A stretch of DNA of 64,000 nucleotides from Sphingobacteriales bacterium (lineage in GTDB: Bacteria > Bacteroidota > Bacteroidia > Chitinophagales > Chitinophagaceae), in the NCBI GenBank assembly GCA_016708305.1, contig JADJGB010000008.1:620001-684000 (forward strand), in the 5' to 3' direction. Below the pieces are notes generated by a model. That model was given only the letters and a program-made list of their open reading frames with translations, did no database searches and was not told the DNA's origin. A program made the position numbers and the translations under genes. Of the stretch, positions 1 through 5,572 are shown piece by piece. Positions within the stretch are counted from its first letter, which is position 1. Each line of letters begins with the position of its first letter.

Positions 1-866
1 CGATAATTGCGCAGGTCAAAATGGGCATTCAACAGATTATGGTAAGCCTTAATGAAATTTCCGGTTTCTACCCTTTGCATTGTGGGTTTTTCATAAAAGA
101 GGTTTACCCACTTTTGGGTGTAGCGGTAATATAGTTTAAAATCCTGCCGGATAAACGCATACCAAGTATAACTTTGGTATAAATATAATCTTTCGAAAAA
201 ACCATCCTGATGAAATGAACCTGATGGCAAATTTTGTCTGAAAAATTTTTTTACCTTTTCCTCCTCTCCTTCGTTTCGGGCGTGGCCGTTCGATATGAAA
301 AAACCATACATCTGCAAAGAAAGATTTGATAATCTGGATACCATGTCCACTTTGATATTGGCTTCATTCGCTTCCTCAGAAAGTTCTTCAATGCGGCTTA
401 CAAAAGTATCGGTAACATTCAGTGATTCAATTCTTTTTTCGAGCGATAAAATCTGGGGCAAAAAGAAAAACTTCTGATTCAGTTTGGCCGTTTCCTTTGC
501 CTTGTCAATTACTCGCAGGCTTTGATAAAATAGCCCCTTTTTGTACAAAATATGCGCAAAGTCAAACATTTCGGTCAGTTGTAAGTCCAGACTATCGGTA
601 CTTGTGAGTAAACGAAGAGTGGCCAGAAGTTCTTTATAAAGATGCGCTTTCAAGTTGGATAACTGAGGTTTGGTTACATCTCTGAGCCTTTTTAATAATA
701 CCCGCTCATCATAAGGCATAAGCTTATCTATGGTGTCAAAAAGCTTCACAATCTTCAAATCCTCATTGCCCGAACTACGCTTAATGTATAATTTAAAATG
801 CCTTTTTTCAGATTTTTCAAGAGATTTTATCAGTTGAAATAATATATCCGTTGGTTTGTTTGACAT
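1..866 (-). CDS. Hypothetical protein, N-terminal part (runs off left edge)
   Basis: Open frame of about 288 codons with no stop, starting at the ATG at 864-866 (protein begins MSNKPTDILFQL) and continuing past base 1, so the C-terminus is missing. The protein is soluble-looking, with no signal peptide or membrane segment. It is rich in Lys/Glu and Leu/Phe with a helical-repeat character (for example the stretch around EMFDFAHILYKKGLFYQSL), which would suit a TPR-like alpha-solenoid. I do not recognise a named family and propose no function. Its 5' side faces the small-RNA-like region, so it has its own promoter in the AT-rich spacer. The call as a real gene rests on the long open frame and ordinary codon use. 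Confidence 0.75.
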   Translation of the reverse strand, partial: MSNKPTDILFQLIKSLEKSEKRHFKLYIKRSSGNEDLKIVKLFDTIDKLMPYDERVLLKRLRDVTKPQLSNLKAHLYKELLATLRLLTSTDSLDLQLTEMFDFAHILYKKGLFYQSLRVIDKAKETAKLNQKFFFLPQILSLEKRIESLNVTDTFVSRIEELSEEANEANIKVDMVSRLSNLSLQMYGFFISNGHARNEGEEEKVKKFFRQNLPSGSFHQDGFFERLYLYQSYTWYAFIRQDFKLYYRYTQKWVNLFYEKPTMQRVETGNFIKAYHNLLNAHFDLRNY

Positions 867-910
867 ATTTCACAAAAGTAATCTGAAATTTAAAAAAAAT
901 TAAATAATAT

Positions 911-1038
911 TTGGGCATCATAAATAAAATCGGCTATAATTCAATATTTACACAGGTTTTAAATTAATTATAACAGTGTAGAAATGATAGAATCTGAAAA
1001 AATATGTCTGGCAGTAAATATGATTGGCAGTAAATTTG
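911..1038 (+). promoter_or_regulatory. Upstream module and promoter of small-RNA unit 1
   Basis: The motif TTGGGCATCATA lies at 911-922 and a -7 element TAAATTTG (TAnnTTTG consensus) at 1031-1038, 120 bases from motif start to -7 start. A weak -33 match (TCTG, 1007-1010) precedes it by 20 bases. Units 2, 3 and 4 show the same spacing, although the DNA in between has diverged. Confidence 0.45.
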
Positions 1039-1044
1039 CTCTTG

Positions 1045-1159
1045 TTAAACTAAATTGTGTTTTTCACATTTGATTTAGCAGTTCAAAAGAGTTTAAAGAT
1101 TTTTTCATATGGCAAGCAATCGTTAGAGGTCAATCCGTTTCTACGGAAGGACCTTTTTT
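1045..1159 (+). ncRNA. Small-RNA-like unit 1 (divergent copy)
   Basis: Shares with units 2-4 the block from AGATTTTTTCATATGG through GGCAAGCAATCGTTAGA (1111-1127) to a terminator hairpin: GGTC at 1128-1131, TCCG, loop TTTCTA, CGGA, GACC at 1150-1153, then six T. The 5' part differs from the other units, but CTAAAT and ATTTAG can still pair to give a 5' hairpin. A group II intron begins two bases after the T-run. Function unknown. The 5' end is estimated from the promoter. Confidence 0.45.
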
Positions 1160-1160
1160 G

Positions 1161-1885
1161 GTATGTCGGGCATGGTATTAAGCTAACAGGATGCGAGTTC
1201 CTGTATGTGCCGAGTTGATAGGAAACATTAGCGACTGACAAGGGTGTCAGGGGCGACCCCGAATCTGAAAGAAGTCATCAGCAAATCTGAAGTTCTGACG
1301 AATAGAAATCTGATAGAAGGCTCTTAAGAGAGGGCAACCGAGCCATGGATTGGGAACGCCCAAAACTCAACCGTAACTCAAAAGAGTAAATCAGGCAGAA
1401 CGCAGAGAAAGTTTAATATCTTATCCCGAGAGGTCTTGCAGTATGCACCAATGTGCAGATTGTCCATCGATGAACAATTATATACTACAAGAAGTCAGCA
1501 GAGGACATAGTATTTTGTGTTAGGAATAGCACAGAAGAAGGTCTGAATCTTTTAACTTAAGGAGCAGTTAGTTCAAAATTTGTTTTATGGCGCAACCGCA
1601 AGAGATAACTTACCAATTAGACCTGTTCAAAGGGCAGGTGGAGGAGGTTATACGCCCTTTTGCTACGAGTGAAACCGTATGTGGAGCTTGGGCAATAAAG
1701 GCGTTGCAAGTAAAAGAAGCAGGCGAACAGGAACGAGCCTTAACGCAGTATTTGATGGGAGTGATATTGTTTATACAATCTCACATCAAATTACAAGAAG
1801 TTAAACAGTTAAAAGAAACCGCCGTGTGCGAGAGCATGCACGGTGGTGTGAGAGGGCGGGGGAGTAATCCCCCTACCTACTCGAT
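1161..1885 (+). mobile_element. Group IIC intron, internally deleted
   Basis: The 5' end GTATGTCGGGCATGG matches the GUGYG-type start and domain I opening of group IIC introns (Oceanobacillus iheyensis type, from memory). Further matches are the CAAGGGTGTC/GGGGCGAC and GAATCTGAA segments and AGAAGTCAGCAGA. Domain V lies near 1819-1850: a lower helix carrying a CGC catalytic triad (the IIC form), GAGA tetraloop and a two-base bulge on the 3' side. A domain VI-like hairpin (GGGGGAGTAATCCCCC) follows, and the element ends CTACTCGAT. It sits directly behind a rho-independent terminator, the known target preference of class C introns. The open frame in domain IV keeps only a short N-terminal piece, so the element cannot supply its own reverse transcriptase. 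Confidence 0.85.
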
Positions 1886-1901
1886 TTATAAAGAAGTATA
1901 A
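1587..1901 (+). pseudogene. Remnant of group II intron-encoded protein
   Basis: 104-codon frame beginning MAQPQEITYQLDLFKGQVEE inside domain IV of the intron. A complete intron protein is roughly 400 residues or more, with reverse transcriptase and maturase domains. Here no RT motif (such as YADD) remains. After about residue 70 the frame reads into structural RNA: the last residues are simply domains V and VI translated. I infer an internal deletion that removed the catalytic part. The start resembles N-termini of Bacteroidota class C intron proteins as I remember them. Splicing or mobility would need a protein supplied in trans from another copy. Confidence 0.65.
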
Positions 1902-2068
1902 TCTTTTAGTCCTGAATTTCGCTTTTTCCACTATTTACAAAATTTCAATATCATTTACAGGAGTTTACGAATTCAATTAGCCGTCAATTAAGCAAAAAAT
2001 CAGGAGTTTTCTTAATAAAACCAGAAAAATCAGACTATTTTATAAAAATTATGTAATACATATTATTG

Positions 2069-2197
2069 TTGGGCATCGTAGCCAAAATGTTTGTATTTCA
2101 TTGATTATCAACTTAATATGCGTAAATATTTTGTTTTGAAATAATAAATATGTATAATTATTGTGTTGGAAAGCGTAATTTAATGATAGTATATTTG
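2069..2197 (+). promoter_or_regulatory. Upstream module and promoter of small-RNA unit 2
   Basis: TTGGGCATCGTA at 2069-2080 and -7 element TATATTTG at 2190-2197, 121 bases start to start. A TTGG -33 element (2166-2169) precedes the -7 by 20 bases, fitting the Bacteroidota primary-sigma consensus. The intervening DNA is AT-rich and differs from the other units. Confidence 0.65.
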
Positions 2198-2202
2198 TAT
2201 AA

Positions 2203-2346
2203 CAATTACAAAATGCAAATAGTAATTGCCTGAGAAAAAGGAAAAAGTGAGACAAAAGCTGTAGGCAGCACAAAACAGTATCAAGATTTTTTCATATGGC
2301 AAGCAATCGTTAGAGGTCAGTCCGTTTCTACGGAAGGACCCTTTTT
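2203..2346 (+). ncRNA. Small-RNA-like unit 2 (about 144 nt)
   Basis: Begins about six bases after the -7 element. The 5' hairpin has stem CAATTAC (2203-2209) with GTAATTG (2222-2228). A conserved block with a short GCTG/CAGC hairpin follows, then AAGATTTTTTCATATGG, the core GGCAAGCAATCGTTAGA, and a terminator at 2315-2340 with two 4-bp helices separated by a tandem A-G/G-A mismatch, then CTTTTT. No credible protein-coding frame: the only ATG-started sense frame here, inside CATATGG, encodes five residues (MASNR). The RNA family is not one I can name. Confidence 0.65.
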
Positions 2347-2554
2347 GTTTTTAGCATGTTTAATCTGTTATTTCCGCCAATTCTTCTAAAAATCAATCTA
2401 TTTATTATCGAACCAGGTATTTTATCAGGCAATCTGTTTTTTTTCGCCATTCCATCACAATGGTTGTATGAAATATGATTTTCTTAACGCATTTTTCAAG
2501 GCCATTGTCACAATGCGCAACAATTCGCATCCCACACTATCCGTCATAGAACCG
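2243..2554 (+). repeat. Long direct repeat, copy A (about 310 bp)
   Basis: Nearly identical to 3563-3875, with the same order, a few substitutions and one single-base indel near 2466. It covers the 3' two thirds of the RNA unit plus about 200 bases beyond the terminator. The promoter-side DNA of the two units is much more diverged, so the downstream flank either was copied recently or is under its own constraint. Confidence 0.85.
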
Positions 2555-2626
2555 GAAAATTATTCTAAATTATAAGTTTCGCATGAAGATTATTATCTTT
2601 TACTTGTTTCATTTTCGAAAATAATG

Positions 2627-2755
2627 TTGGAAGTCATAGAGTTAATTAATATATCATATTGATTATCAAGCTATTAAATCTAAGATAATCATTTTGACAT
2701 ACCGTATTTCGGAATTTGTTGTGTTGGAAGGACTTGTTTTGCGGTTGTATATTTG
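2627..2755 (+). promoter_or_regulatory. Upstream module and promoter of small-RNA unit 3
   Basis: Variant motif TTGGAAGTCATAGA at 2627-2640. A TTGG element (2724-2727), 20 bases, then TATATTTG (2748-2755). Motif-to-promoter distance is 121 bases, as in the other units. Confidence 0.6.
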
Positions 2756-2758
2756 CAT

Positions 2759-2901
2759 TGCAATTACAAACAAAGAAGATAATTGACAAGGCAAAAGAAA
2801 GGTGAGACAAAAGCTGTAGGCAGCACAAGACAGTATCAAGTTTTTTTCATATGGCAAGCAATCGTTAGAGGTCAGTCCGTTTCTACGGAAGGACCTTTTT
2901 T
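2759..2901 (+). ncRNA. Small-RNA-like unit 3 (about 143 nt)
   Basis: Same architecture as unit 2: 5' hairpin stem CAATTA (2761-2766) with TAATTG (2780-2785), whose loop differs from unit 2; then GTGAGACAAAAGCTGTAGG, the core at 2853-2869, and the terminator at 2870-2895 followed by six T. Downstream of the T-run it shares nothing with units 2 and 4, which places the 3' end of the conserved unit at the terminator. Function unknown. Confidence 0.65.
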
Positions 2902-3008
2902 GTTTTCAGGAAGTTTATACGCCAATCTATCATAAGTAACTCTATTACCTAATAGAAAAGAATAAAAATAATGCATGTCGGTTAAAAAATATTGAAACAC
3001 CCATCATA

Positions 3009-3091
3009 GGCAAGTCAATCGTTAGAATCAGTCGGGAAATATAAGCATCTCAAATCCTCATCACCTATTCTGCGCTTATATTTTTTTTCAA
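3009..3091 (+). ncRNA. Degenerate core copy 5 with a different terminator
   Basis: GGCAAGTCAATCGTTAGA (3009-3026; one inserted base relative to the core) is followed by a perfect 10-bp hairpin unrelated to the others (AAATATAAGC at 3037-3046 with GCTTATATTT at 3074-3083) running into a T-rich tail. Only the core and the presence of a terminator are shared with units 1-4. Confidence 0.35.
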
Positions 3092-3095
3092 TACT

Positions 3096-3143
3096 ACAAG
3101 CAATCATTAGAGGTCGTTATGCGATACGAAAATTGCATTTTTT
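3096..3143 (+). ncRNA. Degenerate core copy 6 with a third terminator
   Basis: ACAAGCAATCATTAGAGGTC (3096-3115) is followed by a 6-bp hairpin ATGCGA/TTGCAT (3119-3138) and a T-run. The core matches units 1-4, but the hairpin sequence is new. No promoter was recognised upstream, so this may be a decayed or truncated copy. Confidence 0.3.
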
Positions 3144-3394
3144 CAAATGCGCTGCTAAAGTAGAGCTAATTTTTTAATCGGCAATGAGAATTTTCAAATT
3201 TCCTTAACAAAATGACGGAAAACATATTTGAACCCATTTTTTAATCATTTTAAGAAATCACATTAGTTGAATATTGAATATATTGGTAATAATTGGGTTG
3301 ATTGCAGGGAAGTTCAAAATTCAATTTTGTAATTTCTTTTTAATAAAATCTGTCATGTTGAAAATAATTCAGCTTTTTTTTAAAAAAAATCATC

Positions 3395-3522
3395 TTGGGC
3401 ATCATAGAAAAAATATTATAAATTCCTGTATATCAGATATTTATATAATTAATTGTATTTTTGACACAGTATAAATCAGCATATATTGGTTTGGAACAGC
3501 CTGATTTGAAATACTATCTTTG
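3395..3522 (+). promoter_or_regulatory. Upstream module and promoter of small-RNA unit 4
   Basis: TTGGGCATCATA at 3395-3406. TTTGG at 3490-3494 and -7 element TATCTTTG at 3515-3522 (20-21 base spacer). The motif starts 120 bases before the -7 element. Confidence 0.65.
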
Positions 3523-3525
3523 TGT

Positions 3526-3666
3526 AACAATTACACAATGCAATTGTAGAACAGAGGAAGAAAAAAGTGAGACAAAAGCTGTAGGCAGCACAAAACAGTA
3601 TCAAGATTTTTTCATATGGCAAGCAATCGTTAGAGGTCAGTCCGTTTCTACGGAAGGACCCTTTTT
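3526..3666 (+). ncRNA. Small-RNA-like unit 4 (about 140 nt)
   Basis: The 5' hairpin ACAATT (3527-3532) with AATTGT (3542-3547) uses a shifted and partly changed stem compared with units 2 and 3, which argues for selection on structure. The conserved block, core and terminator (3635-3660, T-run to 3666) are identical to unit 2 over more than 90 bases. Function unknown. Confidence 0.65.
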
Positions 3667-3875
3667 GTTTTTAGCAAGTTTAATCTGTTATTTCCGCCAA
3701 TTCCTCTAAAAATCAATCTATTTATTATCGAACCAGGTATTTTATCAGGTAATCTGTTTTTTTTCGCCATTCCTTCACAATGGTTAGTATGAAATATGAT
3801 TTTCTTAACGCATTTTTCAAGACCATTGTCGCAATGCGCCACAATTCCAAACCCTCACTATCCGTCATAAAACCA
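3563..3875 (+). repeat. Long direct repeat, copy B (about 310 bp)
   Basis: Second copy of the repeat at 2243-2554, offset by 1,320 bases. It ends about 80 bases before pabB. The conserved flank beyond the terminator holds no credible reading frame. Confidence 0.85.
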
Positions 3876-3953
3876 TATTTGTTATTCTGTTTTTAGATTT
3901 TCACCTAAAATTTCCTGAATAAAAACGGATATTTGAAGCCTATTTGATAGGTA

Positions 3954-4922
3954 ATGGACTTGAAACAATTTTCGGAAAAGATATCGGTATATACAGCACA
4001 AGGCGAAAGTTTTATATTCATTATTGATTTTGAACTTCGTAAGCCTTTGATTTACAGGTTAGAAGAGGCTGCAGAACACGGTATATTTTATAATATCAAT
4101 GGAATAACCAATCGGGAATATAGCCCCGTTGCAATCCCGGTACACATCAAACCGACTCCGATTGATAAAAAATATTATACCGATAGGTTTGAAAAGGTGG
4201 TGAGCCATATACAAAAGGGCGATTCTTTTCTGCTGAACCTGACCTTCCCCACAGAGATAGAAATCAATCTGACGCTGAGTGAAATCTTCGATTTGGCATC
4301 AGCGCCATATAAATTGTTGCTGGAAGATGAGTTTGTATTGTTTTCGCCGGAATGCTTTGTCCGTATTTCGGATGACAAAGTATTCACCTACCCCATGAAG
4401 GGCACGATAGATGCCCGTGCCAAAGACGCAGAGAACCGGCTGATGAACAATGAAAAGGAAGCCTGGGAACATAATACCATTGTGGACCTGATGCGCAACG
4501 ACCTTTCGATGGTGGCCACTGATGTAAGGGTTGAAAAATTCAGGTTTGTGCAGAAAATCAGGACGCACAAGGGAGAAATTTTGCAGACCAGTTCAGAAAT
4601 TTCGGGGAAGCTGCCTGCCAACTGGCAGTGTAATCTGGGGGAAATACTGCTGAAATTACTTCCGGCAGGATCGGTGAGCGGCGCACCCAAACAAAAAACG
4701 GTTGAAATCATTCAGAACACCGAGGCAATGACGCGCGGCTATTATTCAGGTATTTTCGGCGTTTATGACAAAGGCCGACTGGATAGCGCCGTGATGATCA
4801 GATACATAGAAAAAAAAGACGGAAAAATGTTTTTCAGAAGTGGCGGCGGTATCACCGCCCGCAGCAATGCGGATGAGGAATACAACGAACTATTAAACAA
4901 GATATATGTACCCGCTCTTTGA
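3954..4922 (+). CDS. pabB: Aminodeoxychorismate synthase component I (PabB-like)
   Basis: 322-residue chorismate-binding enzyme that aminates chorismate to 4-amino-4-deoxychorismate in the p-aminobenzoate branch of folate synthesis. Family motifs are clear: YPMKGTIDA near residue 145, VDLMRNDLSMVA near 180, LPAGSVSGAPKQKT near 240, RGYYSGIFG near 263 and FRSGGGITA near the C-terminus. It is shorter than stand-alone PabB or TrpE (about 450 residues) because the N-terminal region is reduced, a form common in Bacteroidota. The stop overlaps the next start by 17 bases, implying translational coupling with the PabC-like gene. No PabA glutaminase gene is in the window. Confidence 0.9.
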   Translation: MDLKQFSEKISVYTAQGESFIFIIDFELRKPLIYRLEEAAEHGIFYNINGITNREYSPVAIPVHIKPTPIDKKYYTDRFEKVVSHIQKGDSFLLNLTFPTEIEINLTLSEIFDLASAPYKLLLEDEFVLFSPECFVRISDDKVFTYPMKGTIDARAKDAENRLMNNEKEAWEHNTIVDLMRNDLSMVATDVRVEKFRFVQKIRTHKGEILQTSSEISGKLPANWQCNLGEILLKLLPAGSVSGAPKQKTVEIIQNTEAMTRGYYSGIFGVYDKGRLDSAVMIRYIEKKDGKMFFRSGGGITARSNADEEYNELLNKIYVPAL

Positions 4923-5502
4923 AACAATCTGCATCAACAACGGCCTGCTGATGCACGGCAAATGGCATGAGCAGCGGTTTGAAAGCGCTTACCGGATTTA
5001 TTACGGTAAAAATCCGGCATATCGCCTTTTTGACGAAATAGAAATACCCGAAGTGTGTAACCGGGGTCTTTTTAAACTAAGGATCAGCTATAATGAATTT
5101 TCAAAAATCACCGAAGTTGAAAAATATACCATTAAAGATATCCGCACCTTAAAACTTGTGGAAGACAACCTAATCAATTACAACCTGAAGCTAACCGACA
5201 GAACGCAATTGAACCATCTGTTTTCGAAAAGAGGCGATTGCGATGATATTTTAATCGTTAAAAACGGATTGGTTACAGACAGCCTGTACTGTAATATCGT
5301 TTTTTCGGATGGCTCCGGGTGGTTTACACCATCCGCACCCCTACTCAGAGGCACTGCCGGAGCTCGGCTGATTGCAGAGGGCAGGATTAGTGAAAAAACA
5401 ATAACCGCTGATGATATCCTAAGTTACCGGTATTTCAAACTCATCAATGCCATGAGGGATTTTGACAGAATAGACACAGTAGAAGTGGAGAATATCAAAT
5501 GA
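4906..5502 (+). CDS. pabC: Aminotransferase class IV, 4-amino-4-deoxychorismate lyase-like (PabC)
   Basis: 198-residue PLP enzyme of fold type IV. Visible marks are FETICINNGL at the start, a candidate PLP lysine in NLKLTDR near residue 95, RGDCDDILIVKNGLVTDS near 110-127 and PLLRGTAGARL near 145. It is short for the family (about 270 residues) but keeps the core. Overlap with pabB strongly supports the role of releasing pyruvate from aminodeoxychorismate to give p-aminobenzoate. Broader class IV activity (branched-chain or D-amino-acid aminotransferase) cannot be excluded from sequence alone, but context favours PabC. Confidence 0.8.
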   Translation: MYPLFETICINNGLLMHGKWHEQRFESAYRIYYGKNPAYRLFDEIEIPEVCNRGLFKLRISYNEFSKITEVEKYTIKDIRTLKLVEDNLINYNLKLTDRTQLNHLFSKRGDCDDILIVKNGLVTDSLYCNIVFSDGSGWFTPSAPLLRGTAGARLIAEGRISEKTITADDILSYRYFKLINAMRDFDRIDTVEVENIK

Positions 5503-5572
5503 AAGACGCTATTTAAAACAAATAATTGAAAGCAAAAAGACTTGGAATACAAAAGCAATAACCTTTCTCCTG

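Noticed and set aside
1121..1131. GTTAGAG as an integron attC core site
   Set aside because: It does not fit GTTRRRY, no partner site or integrase is present, and the surrounding structure is explained by an RNA unit with a terminator.
2049..2273. Antisense peptide frame beginning CCLQLLSH across RNA unit 2, similar at 2646-2828
   Set aside because: It needs a TTG start, the matching frame in unit 4 stops early, and the shared residues simply reflect the conserved RNA block.
911..3666. Retron or CRISPR-type array
   Set aside because: No retron reverse transcriptase or Cas gene is nearby. The units have promoters and terminators rather than repeat-spacer layout. The only RT trace is the intron stub.
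3461..3709. Sense frame with FIWQAIVRGQSVSTEGPFLF through RNA unit 4
   Set aside because: Equivalent frames in units 2 and 3 have no start and an upstream stop. Changes between units do not follow codon positions, and the frame crosses promoter, hairpin and terminator.
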